A stretch of 64,000 bases of DNA from Malachius bipustulatus (lineage: Eukaryota; Arthropoda; Insecta; Coleoptera; Melyridae). Below are positions 1 through 13,236 of this stretch, one piece after another. The number at the start of each line of letters is the position of its first letter. The first letter of the stretch is position 1. Made by a program: the position numbers and the translations under genes. Where the stretch lies: positions 82,270,186-82,334,185 of the forward strand of contig OU342630.1 of assembly GCA_910589415.1 (NCBI GenBank), in the 5' to 3' direction. The notes beneath the pieces were generated by a model that did no database searches, was not told where the DNA came from, and saw only the letters and a list, made by a program, of their open reading frames with translations.

Positions 1-955
1 CTATGATTGACTTCACAACTGTGTAAAAAATGTGTTTGAATAATACAAGATATAGGTGGCGCCACGGTGCATATAATTTTTTCGATGACAGGAACTTTTA
101 AATGTTGTGGGTCTTAAAGATACTTATAATTTTTATTAAATTATGTTTAATGTTTATGGACACTAAATTTATGGAATGTTTATGGACACTAAACACTTGA
201 TTATATCATTTACTAATACAGGATGTTGCAGATATACATATAGGTATGAGCCAAATTATGAGATATACTCTCATAAATCAAAAAAAGTTGAAAATATTCA
301 TTTCAAAAACGATGTGTCTATGAAAAAAAATCATAGTGAAAATTGAGTGACCTGAAAAAAATTAACCCACCGAAAACGTAAGCATTACTCAGAAAAACTC
401 AAACGTTTATTGCCCTTATTAATTGCCTAATGCCACGTTTAATAGGTCGATTATGCCCACTCAAAATGAAAATTTTCCGACGTTTGTTGAACATGTTCAA
501 TTTTGAAAATTTTTGTCCTCTATGGTAATATGAATAAGGGGAACACGAAATAATGCGGATTTCAATTACGTTTATTTACAATACCTACGTATATTAAGCC
601 CACGGTGCGATGACATGTTATTAAGATTTTATTATAAAAAGAAAAAAAATTGTTCAAACACGAATTTTCGCATCTATAATTATTATTATTCGTGTTTCAG
701 ATATTTTTTTTTTTTTTTTTTTTAATAAGAACTATATAACATGTTATCATCGTATGCTTAATATGCTTATAGGTACTGATGCGTAAATAAACGTAATTGA
801 AACCCATTTCTTATGTATTATTGTTCATATATTACCATAGGACGATTATTTTCAAAATTAGACATTTTTCACTAACATTTGAAAATTTTCATTTGGAGTG
901 GGTATAATCTCATGAACGTGTTTACAGATATTTTAATGGAAAGTGTTCAAAAGAC
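1..955. other. Intergenic AT-rich sequence, no gene seen
   Basis: No convincing reading frame is visible on either strand. The stretch contains homopolymer runs (about 20 T near 704-723) and short duplicated phrases such as 'tttatggacactaaa' (two copies near 155-195). It could hold the missing first exon of the oxidase gene downstream, but I found no candidate with the right phase and N-terminal motif. Confidence 0.5.
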
Positions 956-1215
956 GTGGCCCGCTTGATCCCACCAAGATCAAGACCGGGCAGATATACA
1001 CGTCGAGCCGCAGACGCTCATCCGTATCAGGTTCAGCTCGTTACACCTCGTACCACCCTATTTCAGACTTCTTTTATGTACAGAACCGCATCACTTTGGA
1101 ATAGCATTCCAAAGGGCGTGTTTCCCGAAGTATATACAACTTACAGAGATTCAAGGCCAACGTGAATCGATATCTCCGCTCATGCACCGCTCCCAGAGCG
1201 TCATAGGGATTTCCC
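950..1215 (+). pseudogene. 3' end of a non-LTR retrotransposon reverse transcriptase (fragment)
   Basis: The + strand frame reads RSRPGRYTRRAADAHPYQV, then RTTLFQTSFMYRTASLWNSI, then PKGVFPEVY. This is the pattern of the extreme C-terminus of jockey/CR1-type LINE polymerases (HPYxV, RT, SFxxRTxxLWNxxP). A one-base frameshift just after VYTTY moves the expected tail RFKANVNRYLRS into another frame, at about 1147-1182. No upstream polymerase domains are present, so this is a 5'-truncated, decayed copy. A second short copy of the same tail lies inverted at 16160-16240. Confidence 0.7.
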
Positions 1216-3472
1216 TGCAGTGCATGTGCATTTTCAATAAAAAAAAATAAGGGTATTAAACGTAGAATAAGTTTTTCTGAATAATGTTCACGTTTTCTGT
1301 GCGTGATTTCTTTTATGGTCACTTAGTTATCACGATGATTTTTTTAAATACTAAAATCGGAGAAAAAATATCTTCTATAATATGCAAAGAACAATTCCAA
1401 AATTGCAACTCTAAGAAAAAGACGTTATTCTGAAACATTTATAACGTAGATGTTTATTCCCAAAAAAGGAACAATTTTTTTAAAATTTTCTTATTGAATG
1501 TAACAATTTCTTCAAAAATCATAAAATGGCTAATAACTAACTCTAAAACTGGAGACAATCGGACCACTGCGTATGTTTTTTTTTCGTTCCAAATAAACCC
1601 CCCCCCCCCTTCCAAAGTGTTTCGTTTTATCCATCACTTCTGGGCCACCCTGTACTATATATAGATACTGCGGGTACCTATGCATACAGGGTGAGGCGCG
1701 AAAACTTCTGGGCATTTTTATAAGTGTTGGGAGTAGAAGTCTAAAAATTATTAAATATTGTAAGATTTTAATTTCGACGAGCTGAACTAACATATTTACA
1801 ACCCCACACCACTGACGGTTATACCGAGAGCTGCTATCAACTTTCTTATTTTAAATATGACCACATATATATGTTAATACAGTTGCAGATTGCCTGAAAA
1901 AATGTTTAAAAAATGGTGTTTTTAGTTCAAATCTGTAACGAGTGACTTTTGAGTTATAAATAAATGAAAATCTCAATTTTCCATTTTCAAAGCACGGGTC
2001 AAGATATCGGAAAACGGTTTACATGTCACTATCTTAACTTTTCACGTAGTATCCTATTATATGGATAAAATTTCTATACAAAGTGATGGAAAATCGAAGA
2101 AGAAAAAAGAAATTGAGAAAAAAATTGTAAATATTTCTGTACCACAGAATCGTATATAACTCGATTTTCACTTGCTTATAACTCATAAATGACACATTTT
2201 AAAAAAATATATGGAAAATATTGCAAAAAAATTAAAAAAATATCTACTTATGTAGGTTATGAAATTCGGCATGCAAGCATAATTTAGAATTCTGTGCCAC
2301 CTTTTTCAATAAAATTTTTCGTTATCTCATGCAGCAGAGGTAGTTTACCTACACAGAAAGCAAAAATAATGTCACTGTCATGGCATGCTTGATTTATTAA
2401 ACATAAACATATTATGGTAAAAGTTTACTATCTAATTAAGCAGGCCTGCACCAAATGGTCAAATTTCAACTCAATATTTTTTTGTCATTTATACCAATAA
2501 ATTCACTTATCCTGAGACATACTATAGATTTAAATTATAAAATCAGTAGGACATTTTTAGACGTTATATTTATAGGAACCATGGGCGTTATGACGATATG
2601 CCCTCAGTCGACATGAACCCCGCGCTTTATCACCCAAATAACGTCTTTGATACCTTATTATTATTATTATGTAAAACAAAAATACCTACCAAAAAATATT
2701 ATTTCTCATGTAACCGATCAAACGAAAATAATCAATGAATGCGTAGTTTTATTAATAAAACTAATTATTCGATCAAATATATTAATTTATCCAATTTACT
2801 ATTAAATTAAATTTTAATTATTGACACTTCTACCTGGTAATCATTATTAGAATTTACTAATTGAAAACTGGAAACACTTCAAGATAACACTTCATCAAGG
2901 TTAAAATGTCATCAGTTTCTATTGAAGTGTTTCTTAAAATGAGATAAAGCTATTATTTTGAATAAGAATAAATTAATTATTGTCTTCGCTACACCAAAAT
3001 ATTTCGTTTCTTCTTCCCAGCTCTTTAATAAGCATTCTTTTATATCACTTTGAATTGGAGATGAACCCTTATCTATTATTAGGCTCTTAGATAATATTTT
3101 TATCCAAGCTATTCATTGTGACATTTTCATTTAATTATTAACTGCTGACAATTCCACTTTTACGTTATAACACCCATTTGATTTCTTATGTGAAAAGTGG
3201 AAAAGAGGACGACAGCGCGACTTAAAATAAATTAAAAAACGTTACGACGTTAAGTTTGCGTTAAAAAACGTTAAATTTACGTAAAAACGTAACTTTAAAA
3301 AAAATTAAAAAATCCACTTTCGCCTTTTTTTAAATAAACAGAAGATGTTTCAGGTGATTTTTGCCCTTTACATATTCCTTTGTTAATTAAGGAATACAAC
3401 GGTTTTAGCCTGTTAAATCACACTATACTGTGTGATGTGTATATTTAATTTGCTAATCACTTGAATTCGCAG
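1216..3472. other. Intergenic sequence upstream of the oxidase exons; repeat debris
   Basis: There is no supported gene. The stretch contains a C-homopolymer near 1600-1610, two facing CAGGGTG/CACCCTG motifs (ccaccctgt near 1645, acagggtga near 1686) that mark repeat ends, and a (TTA)n run near 2657. The first, short exon of the oxidase gene should lie here or beyond the window's left edge; I could not identify it. Confidence 0.45.
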
Positions 3473-6400
3473 GTCCAGGTTATGCAACCCCTTTAGAGGC
3501 CATGAAGGGGCCTAAAGAGGAGCTCCTCTACGTAGTTTGTGTCCAACCCAACGAAACAGCCGACAAGACTGATTTTCTAGCCACCGTTGATGTTGATCCT
3601 GCATCACCAACATATTGCAAGGTAAGAAAAGAGTGTTGATGATGGTGATCGATATTAAATTAGGTTATTAACCCCTTAAAACCCCATAGCAAAGTCAGCA
3701 GGATTCAAGTCTTGAAATCAGGGAAGCCAGGCCGCATCAAGAAGGGCAAGACAGCCATCCATGTGCATACACTTCAGAACTGTTGAGCTGTTGGCACAAA
3801 CTGAAGAACATACAACTTATTCCACACCGGGAAAATAAAACTACATGAGTAATCCAAATACCCGCGCATTTAGATTTATCACATAAATTTAAAAAAAAAC
3901 TTCAAATTTTTACCCTGAATTATTGGCAAAGCCATGATGGCCGAGATGTTCAAATTTATATCGAGCATTTTTCTTGTTTCAGATAATCCATACGCTGCGT
4001 ACTGGAAATAAAAAAGATGAGCTTCATCACAGCGGTTGGAATGCCTGCTCAAGCTGTCATAATGTGAAGGGATGCTGCGATGCTCCAGTTCGCGATAAGT
4101 TGATTCTTCCAGCTTTGGGATCCGATAGAGTCTACATTGTGGAGACCGGGAAGAATCCAAGATCTCCTGAAATTTATAAGGTTTGAGATTGCTAATGATA
4201 ATCATCCTAACTAGCTCCCAAATTGTACTTTTAGGTTATCGATGCTTCTGAAATGAATAATCTCGATTGCTCAACCCCGCATACGTCACATTGCTTACCA
4301 TCTGGGGAGATAATGATTTCTGTCATGGGCGACAAACAAGGAAATGGAAAATCAGATTATATTCTCATTGATAGTAAAACATTTAAAACTAAAGGTAACT
4401 ATACCATTTTTGATTATTCATATTTTTTCTAATCTGAAATCGTTTTTAATTTTAAAATTTTGACAGGAACTTGGGTACAAGGTAAAAGAGCGAAATTCAA
4501 CTACGATTTCTGGTATCAGCCGTATTTCGACATAATGGTGTCTACCGAATGGGGCGCGCCAAAAGTGTTCAAGACCGGTTACCAACCCTCCCATGCTGGC
4601 GACCCATCCGCCTACGGAAGTTCGTTAAATTTCTACTCGTGGAGCAAAAAAACACTGATCCAGAGTATAAATTTGGGCGAAGAGGGAATTGCACCGCTCG
4701 AAGTTAGATTTTTGCACGATCCAAAGCAAAGTCAAGGATTTGTCGGATGCGCGGTGAACGCGAATGTTTTCAGGTAGTAACGCTTTATTATCTTAGTAAC
4801 GGTATTTTCTATAACTTGAACTTACAAATTTAGGTTTTATTTGAAAGAAGATGGTACTTGGGCTACCGAAAATGTCATAAATGTCAAACCAAAGAAAGTT
4901 TCAGGATGGGTTGGAGATTACATACAAGGTAATATTATATTCTTTTCACGCTGCGTCTTTAGTGAATAAACGTACCTACTTACAATACTTCTTACATTTA
5001 CAGGAATGATTACTGATATTCTAATTTCGCTGGATGACAAGTATCTTTACTTCAGTAATTGGTTACATGGAGATGTGAGACAATACGATATTAGTGATCC
5101 TAAGCATCCCAAACTTACTGGTAAGTAGGTACCTATGAAGTCTTCAATTTAATATAATGTGTTCAAAAAAGTAAAAAAGTACGATATTTACGTACCATTA
5201 CGTAGTAATATCACGTAATAGAGATGTAACCGTGAGTCGATTGAGAAGATTGCAAAAATAATTCTGGTGAAAATTTAAAAATAAAAATAAAAATCTTTAA
5301 AATTTAACCTCGTATGGTTAATCGCAAGAATTAAGCCGGGTGGGACATATATACGTTATAGGCAGTATTTTCTTGCAGCGGCTCCAAAAATTGTACCCTT
5401 AAATACTGTCCTCTCCTCCTGACTGACCCTGCTAAGTAGATAATGAATAGAAAAGTTTAGTAGATGATGCTTTATTTAAAAAAAAAACATCTTAGATGTA
5501 CCTATAGGTATATAACATTCTTCCAGGTATAAGTAATACATAAACGTAGAAGTAGTAGAAGTCTCCTGAATACTCTTTCTAAATTATTTTAGATACCTAC
5601 TGTTAAGTGGTTGAGTGACCTAATGAAGAAGATAATATATGACAATTTATGAAATTTTAACTAACGAGAGTTGCTTCGTTTTACCCTTAACTTGAGTTAT
5701 TTTTAATTGTCCATTTGTTTTTACCAGATGTTTTTAAAGGTAAATTTTTGGTATAGGATAATAATTAGACCTCAATTATTGCATATGCAAGATCGCGTAG
5801 GAGTGGGAGACTTTGAAAGACACAGTAAAGTTTAATTTAAAATAGTTCTAGACGACGATAAAGCATGTTTTGAATACTGTTATCTTGAAAATTATCTAAG
5901 ATGTCTAAGAAGATAGACCTTTCTCTGCATAATACATTCTCAGAGGAATCGCGACGACTTCTTCATGTTACTTGGGGTTGGGGATGATGCGTTTTTTGTG
6001 ATGATCAGTGCCGGATATGATATAATTAAATACAAGCAACTATATTTTACAACCCCCTCCTCACTCAGTCGCTTGTAAGATTTTTAACATGCGATTTCGC
6101 ACAAATAGATTTAATGACGTTAAATTGGGGATGGATTTGTGAATTTTTGCGATTTTTTTTAATATTTAAGGTCACTCGATTTTCCAGGAGTTGAAATGCT
6201 CTTCCTTATCTTTTAAATTTTCGTAAAAATTGCTATTATTTAACCCCTAATATGCAAGATGGGAAAAAACTTCAAAACTAAACGAACTGGATTGGAAAAA
6301 CATTTTTAGAAGTATAGGACCTACGTGAGTGTGAAAAAAATATTTTTTTCATTAGTTAGACAGCAGCGGAGGTAGGAAAGGTGACAAAATCGCTAAATTT

Positions 6401-9400
6401 TGATTTGTATTTTTTGTGACGTTCCTCAAGGAATTCTCCAAAGAACGTATCCCAAACTATACATTTGGGATACGTTCGGTTTGGCTCGGTTGTCTGACGG
6501 GTGTCACCTCTCAGACATATTGCACATTAGAAGCGTTCTCCAGAATTTTATTTGTGTTAAAGACTTTTTTATTAAAGAACTATTGAAAGTCACGTTTTCG
6601 CTCTGTTAAAGTATTTTAATTTTTACTGGGTGATGGCGCCCCCGTGCACCCCAAGACATTGGCGCCCCTATTACTTTATGGATAATCCCTGATGGACCCT
6701 GATGTTGACGTATTTTTGAAACAAACATTATATAAGTGCTCGCACTATGGGCTATTGGAACAATGTACTTAGACTCATTTATTTGAAACCTCTAGCTATA
6801 GATAAAGGAAGAGCTATCTTCCTTGAAAAATATCTTCACCTCTTCTAGAAAAGGTACCTATGCTTCGATGATTTCCTTGTTTGATACTGCAATGCTCATA
6901 CCATGCTGTTATTTTTTCGTTGCGCATAGGACGCTGGTTGGTTAGTGTAACCAGAATTTGGATTCGTCCAAAAAGGCAGTTCTGTTTTTGACGTACAGCT
7001 TCAGGCAAAAAATTTTTTCAAAGGAGAGTGACCCTAAAAATTCGTTGGAAAATTTGAGCTTTTCGAATGACCGTCAGGGGGCGTAACAGCCATGACCAAA
7101 TAAAAAATTAGTGTCTACTCATTATTTTTTAAAATTAGGGTAGGTATTTTCAAAATATCATGAGTGGTAAATATCATGAATGCTCAAATAACTTTGATTT
7201 TTTTTTCTTGCAGCTTTTTTATAACGCCGTAAATACCAAGTGCTAGGGAGAACGTAAAAACTTTGTTTTTTTCAAATATCGGTTATTCCAGTTAACCTCA
7301 ACAGAATTTAACAAGATCAGTCTCTTTGAAAAGAGTTTTCCCTCTTCTGTCGATTCCATTTTATCAATTTTTCATTTTGTTACCACCACAACCGCTGGAG
7401 GGCGTTATCCGACACGTAAGGAAATATGACGATTTTCTACAAAAAAATCAATAGAATGGTGCATTTATTTTTGCATAGTGAAAACGAGGAAATTCCCAAG
7501 TTGTCATTGAGCACCGCAGCTGGATAAATCTCGCCCAACTGTAGATACCTATCTGACCAGCAAAGTTGATTATATGGATTTTCAGAGTTTGGAGCCCATA
7601 TGAATCAAATGGAAATAACCCCTCGGTTAAGATTGCTGAAATTCAAATATGTTTATGGTGATAAAATGTCTCCATGAGCGTGTAGTGAATATGCCTATAG
7701 GATGATGAAAAAAAGGATATTTTTATTTTTTTTGTACACCGTTAGTAACTTCGTTATTATTGGAGTCGGTTCAATTAGCAAACGAGAAGACTTTTTGTCG
7801 CTTATTACAGTGATGAAAATAGAAAAATATTTCAAAGTTCCAAGTCATGAGATATTCCTATTTTTATATCCAAAAATTGTCTTTTTGGGAATATCTCATG
7901 ACGTGAACTTTCAATTGTTTTTCTGTGTCCACCACTGTAGTTCCACCACCCCACAAGTTCGCGTCCTGAGATCTTCGCAAAAACGCAATTTTTGTATATA
8001 AAAATAGAAATAACAAAAAACCTCATGATTTGAACTTTAAATTTTTTATTTTTACACCACTACAATAAACGACAAAAATTCTTCTTGTTTGCTAATTGAA
8101 CCGACTTCATAGCTCCAATAATAACGAAGTTACCAACAGTGAACAGAAAGAAATAGAAAATAGCCGATGTTTCTTCACCCTGTGTACATAATTATTCACT
8201 TCACGTCCATGGAAACTTTTGATCGCCATAAAAATATTTGAATGTCAGCCATTTTAACGAGGGATGATTTCCATTTGAATCGTATGGGGTCCAAACTCTG
8301 AAATTTCATAAAACCGACATTGCTGGCAGATACCTACAGCTGGGCGAAAGTTATCCAGCTGCGGTTTTCAATGACACCTTAAGAATTTAATTATTTTTAG
8401 ATTTTTTTTAGATTTAGATATTTTTATTTTTGTTTGTACACCGTTAGTAACTTCGTTATTATTGGACTCTCTTTCACTATACTTAATTTTTTGTATAATA
8501 ATCGGGATATTTCCTTACATGGCACATGGCAGATAATGCCCCCTAGCGGTTCCGTTGGTTAAAAATTGAAAATTCGAAAAATTCAATCGACAAATTCCAA
8601 TTTTTAATTTGAATTCGGCTGTTACGTCCCCTAGATGTCATTGTAGAAGCTCAAAACTATTTTCAATCGATTTTTAAGGCCATTTTCATTGATTTTTTTG
8701 CCTGAGACTGTACGATGTTTATAGTTTTCTCGGTGATCATTACTTAATGATTCAACCGATACAGCAGGGCAAAGCTAATGTAGTAGCCTCATGTCGCTGA
8801 ACTTAAATAGTGTGATAAAAAAATAGTTCTTCTCGGCCCTGTATGCTTTTTTGGCAATGCTTTGGCTTTTCCTTCAAAATTACGATCCATAACTATATCG
8901 GTTACTGAGGGGTGTTATGAAGTCGAATCTGGAAATTGTGTCTAAATTTTTGTTTTTCAGCTTTCAAGCAATATTAACTTTTACAAGAAAATTTTCTGCA
9001 AATACTCATAAGTAAATGACAAAATCAGATGACCGTTGAGAAATTACTGCTACACCTTAATCCCTAAAGTTTTATTATTGTGAAGTATCATCATGTAACT
9101 TACTTTATCTACGTATGTCTTAGAATAAAAATCAGTTCAATGTTAAGCTAAAATATTATTTATAATTCCTCATCTGTTTCTAGGTCAAGTATTTGTAGGC
9201 GGTATGATCCTAAGTGACTCTAAAGTGAAAGTAATCGAAGACCCAGAACTAACAGAGCCTCCAAAACCTCTATACGTGAAGGGACGTCGCAACTACGGCG
9301 GTCCTCAGATGCTCCAGCTCTCCTTAGATGGGAAGCGTCTCTACGTCAGTTCCAGTCTGTTTTCTCCCTGGGACAAGCAGTTCTACCCCGATACGATCAC

Positions 9401-9626
9401 ACATGGTTCTACTATATTGAAGCTTGATATTGACACCGTAAATGGTGGAATGAAACTAGACGAGAATTTTCTTGTAGATTTTGGAAAATCTCCTGACGGT
9501 CCTGTGCTGGCTCATGAAATGAGGTGAGGTTTAGAGTATTTTGTGTGTGAGTTTTTAGTAATATAATTTTTTATTAGATACCCCGGTGGAGACTGCACCT
9601 CTGATATCTGGATGCCTCAGGAATAA
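3473..9626 (+). CDS. SELENBP1: Methanethiol oxidase / selenium-binding protein 1 (8 exons, first exon missing)
   Basis: Coding exons: 3473-3621, 3983-4180, 4235-4394, 4467-4773, 4834-4928, 5004-5120, 9184-9523 and 9578-9626 (stop TAA 9624-9626). All have GT/AG borders and compatible phases. They give about 470 residues; vertebrate SELENBP1 has 472. The visible protein starts (G)[13 protein letters not shown], which in the family follows a short leader of about 8 residues, so one small N-terminal exon is not located. Family hallmarks seen: [21 protein letters not shown] (conserved CSSC motif), [58 protein letters not shown], and the C-terminal [12 protein letters not shown]. Known family role: copper-dependent oxidation of methanethiol to formaldehyde, hydrogen sulfide and hydrogen peroxide, in the cytosol; the role here is inferred from homology. 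The frame is undamaged. Intron 5121-9183 (4 kb) is enlarged by a palindromic element. The gene converges on transporter A. Confidence 0.93.
5121..6984 (+). other. Left part of the 4-kb oxidase intron
   Basis: This is intronic sequence between the exons ending at 5120 and starting at 9184. I see no gene. A short stretch at 6410-6610 reads as an open frame with VPQG near its start, resembling a LINE polymerase motif, but without supporting context. A 20-bp near-palindrome built on 'cgtatcccaaa' lies at 6447-6477. Confidence 0.5.
6985..8725. mobile_element. Large imperfect palindrome (foldback-type element) in the oxidase intron
   Basis: The two halves are inverted copies. 'cgtacagcttcaggcaaaaa' near 6990 matches the complement of 'tttttgcctgagactgtacg' near 8697. 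The 7045-7090 stretch containing 'ggcgtaacagcc' matches 'ggctgttacgtcccct' near 8620. The 7515-7600 stretch (cagctggataa, gagtttggagcccatatga) matches 8280-8370. The 7735-7800 stretch (taacttcgttattattgga, tcggttcaattagcaaac) matches 8085-8140. The centre is near 7855. A further direct copy of 'taacttcgttattattgga' is at about 8447. No transposase is readable inside. Exact ends and a target duplication were not resolved. Confidence 0.7.
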
Positions 9627-9889
9627 GAAGGAACGTGAAAATAATGATAAAGCACTAAGCACTGAATGTTACAATTTACTTTTCTTGTTATTGTCTTGTT
9701 GAAAGTTATTTAAAATTATTATTATATTTGTTTAAACTGTTCTATTTTTGTATATTTTTTTACTTTCTTGATCTTCATGAAAATACAACGAGGTTATTAA
9801 CACCACGTTTTCTGTCCTGTTAAGAATTACTCTGGTTTAGAAAGGACAATTTATAAATTATTATAGGGAAGTGTGACAGCATTGATTCC

Positions 9890-9895
9890 AATAAA
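9890..9895 (+). terminator. Candidate polyadenylation signal of the oxidase gene
   Basis: AATAAA lies 264 bases after the stop codon, in AT-rich sequence and just before the convergent transporter A gene. It is a candidate only; such hexamers are common by chance in this composition. Confidence 0.35.
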
Positions 9896-9986
9896 AATTA
9901 ATTGATCATCGAATAATAATTACTTTTCGTTGAATTTGAATAATTAGATATAAATCAAACAAAATATTCAAATAAAATTTTTATTA

Positions 9987-12900
9987 TTAACTACATCTCT
10001 TTAATATTCTAGAAATAATTGGACTATACAGATCAGTTTCATGTCTCCTATGATTTTTCTCTTTCAATACCAAGCTAAACAGCAAACTCAGAATAAGGGC
10101 TGTAACAGTTCCGATTGAAGTGTACCAATAATATGAAACCCGGTAGAGCCACATGGGTTCCTTTAGTGTGAATGCTTCCTCATTGTAATGAAACCTAAAA
10201 ATAACAAGTCGGGACTACCAATTTAGAGGAGTAAAATATTTTACAGACATACGTACATATTACTAACTTCATGAGAAAGAATATCTGACTCGTTAAGGCA
10301 TCCACTTGTGTTGAGCGGCCTAAAGGGATAGTAGAGACTTCCACTGGAGATGCTCAGTTGATTTCCTATTACAATCCATGTCATTGTCATCAGAGCCAAC
10401 GAGGTACCATAAAATGCCCCCTGAAAAATTTATACCTGTAGATAATAATTGTAATAATTATTAAACATCTTCAACATATTTTGAGTTCCATCATCAACAG
10501 ATGAGCTATTTCATAATGTGTAAAAAGAGACAAAACTTACTTTAGATGCACTTGCAGGACAAAGCATACCGAGAGTAAAGAGAGCCAAAAAAGGACCAGA
10601 TGTAATTCCAGAAAAAGCAGCATTAATTTGCACCACTCCACCTAAATTTTTCATAATGTAAACTATACCAATACACAAAACTCCAGTAATGGCAACAAGA
10701 CACTTTGTTATAAAATTTCCCTTCTTTTCTGAAAAGTTACTGGGCAAGACATTCTTTATAAAGTCAGAATATATGGACCCTCCCACCGTATTCAAATGAG
10801 TCGACATTGTACTAAAAAATATTTTATTTATAGAACCCTTACTTTGTAATCCGTTATTATTGTCATTACCTCAAAGCAGTAGTGCAAACACCTGAAACGA
10901 AGAGTCCTGGTAATCCAGGAATATCTTTAGCTATATCCATAACATAGTATGGCAGTATTTGATCCATAGATTTAATAGCTCCTAGAGTGTAGGGATCACA
11001 GTTTGCATATCTGGCGTATGTTAACAAACCGAAGAAGCAGCAAATGTTCAACATAAGGAATATACCAATCCCAAATATAACCAGAATTCTGAAACATTTT
11101 ACAACTTGAATTTGGTACATAATTTACAAATCCTGCGTTCCTACCTATTTGCTTTCTGTAAAGAAGAAACCGACATAAGTCGCTGTACTGAAGAGGGGTT
11201 TATCCCAAATAACGCCAATCCGTTTATACCCAAACCTACTACAGCTGTCCAAAACGTATTTCTTGCAGTTGGATCCGGGTTTATGCTATAAAAAGATATT
11301 TATTTATGAACAAGTTATAAATATTGATAGATCTTACTTGAAAAATTCAATTCTATCTCCTTCTTGAGCTGTGTGCCATATATCAGCCAGTCCACCAGAT
11401 GCTCTTATTCCAATCCCAAAAAGAGCAAATAACGCAGACAATGTAATAATGGACTGTAATGTGTCTGCCCAAACTACCCCTTTCAAACCACCAAGGGTAG
11501 TGTAAACAATACAAACCAGGCATATAACTGGGATAATGTATTGAAGCTCAATGCCCGATACTGAATTTTAAAGAAAATAAAAAATATTTAAGCTTATATT
11601 AAAATTATGTAGTAAGAATAATAAAAGTTTCATGCGAGATAAGTTCTAGGGGAGGGAGCTTCTTATCACATAAAGCAGTAGGGGAAATTAAACGAACTAT
11701 CTACTGAGTGTATTCTCAATTATAGCAGACTAGTTTACTTAATTTCATTTCTGTAATAATACTTATCGCATTATTTAAGTAAAAATAAATTAAATCTGTT
11801 TTGGCATGCCCTGCAAGGGGTGGACGATTCATGGACGATAACACTTATAAGCAAATATTTTGAACAACTTTTTGCATCAACATCACTCACCTTGGTTAAA
11901 TGCTAGAGCTGGTATGTATACTACGATAGGAATATACAGCAATGTTGCAACAATGTAGATGAATGAAGCTAATTTTCTGATTCTTCGATCAAATCTTAAT
12001 TCAAGGTACTCGAAACTGCTACTAACATTTAGCTTAAAAAATACTGGCAAGTAGACGAAGATCATAACCAATCCAACGATTATTCCTTGGAACATGCACA
12101 TCCAATATTGAGTTCCATATGAGTATATTTCTCCCGCAGATCCCAAAAATGTGATACCTGAAATATGACTACAAACTTCCTTATATAGTTTCATTTCTTA
12201 TGAAGTTTTTTATTTGAATTTGGCTCAAAGAACTTCTAGGTTGAAGAGTAAAGGGTATTGAGATACAATAATTTTAAGTGGAAAACTTTTGAACTAGGTA
12301 AAGTAACTATAACATATTTAATAGTTTTCAACATATGCCAAAAACATGATATAGGTAGGTATGTATTACGTAATACGTTGATGAATGGGCGTTTTATCAA
12401 AACTTCAATCCGATCAGTTCAACTTTCAAAATTGTTAAAAATTGTTAACAACCTTTTATAAAAGAACATCGTGTTTAAATTCACGGACCTTAGGTCAGTT
12501 GCGATTTTGCGATTATGACATTACCTGATGCGTACGGCGTACCACGCAGATATCAAAACCGATAATCTGACCTAATAAAGGAGAAGAGAAGATACGCGTT
12601 AGAGTTGCGGATATCACAAGCCAGAAATTACATTACGTTCCTGATAGGAGAGAGCATCCGAAAGGACGCGCGACGAATCAGAACGTGAAGCGTCAGGACA
12701 GAGGAGGCAAGCCTCCCCTGAATATTATCTTACACATTTTGGGAATTATCTTCGTCATCTGTCATTGGATTTAAACAATTTTGCTTTTGTTGTGTTCTGC
12801 ATAAAAAAATCTATCGATCAAAGTGTCACAGGGGGTACCTTTTGACTTTTCGAAGATGGGGTTGCTACCCCTTAGGGGTGACAAGGTGGGGGGGGGGGGG

Positions 12901-13236
12901 GTTGACAACTACTTTCCCAAATGACAGTTCAAAAATATTTTTCGAAATTTTTTTTAGGAAGTTAGAGAATTTATTTCTTACTTTTCTCATACAATACGCA
13001 ATCGAATCAGATAATAATACCTCCACAAACATTTTTACTACTTACCCAACAGTCATTGATATAGCCACCGGTATAACTTTCATGTTTCTCCCTCCAAGTA
13101 GGTATTCCTCATTGGTGGATTGTTTTTTCCCTGTACATCCGAAATACAATCCAATTCCAATACTCACACACAATATCACAGCAAATAATAGGTAATCATA
13201 CCATGAAAACGTAAGTTCATGTATCTCCCGGATCAT
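9987..13236 (-). CDS. SLC5-family sodium-coupled transporter A (8 exons, 564 aa)
   Basis: Exons in transcript order: 13236-13046, 12168-11891, 11560-11338, 11285-11145, 11088-10870, 10811-10541, 10420-10257, 10194-9987. They total 1,695 bases in consistent phase, with GT/AG borders. The first exon starts MIREIHELTFSWYDYLLF and holds TM1; EEYLLGGRNM follows. Later landmarks: SGITFLG, SSFEYLELRFDRR, GGLKGVVWADT, INPDPTARNTFW, YARYANCDP, GLPGLFVSGV, LSTMSTHLNTVGG, GPFLALFTLGMLCP. These fit the SMCT/SMVT branch of SLC5 (SLC5A8/A12/A6-like), a plasma-membrane importer of monocarboxylates or vitamins driven by the sodium gradient. The substrate cannot be read from sequence. It is the most divergent of the three paralogues (WAD where B and C have WTD) and has a much shorter C-terminus. 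The exon 7 donor (gtacgt after 10257) was chosen because it keeps phase; the nearer gttagt would put a stop early in exon 8. Confidence 0.9.
12169..13045 (-). other. Intron 1 of transporter A
   Basis: No coding sequence is supported. The intron contains a G-homopolymer of about 14 bases near 12888-12901 and a less AT-rich block at 12490-12720 of unknown nature, with no readable protein. Confidence 0.55.

Noticed and set aside
6400..6609. Frame beginning near VPQG, suggestive of a LINE reverse transcriptase
   Set aside because: Only one four-residue motif fits and the following residues do not match polymerase patterns.
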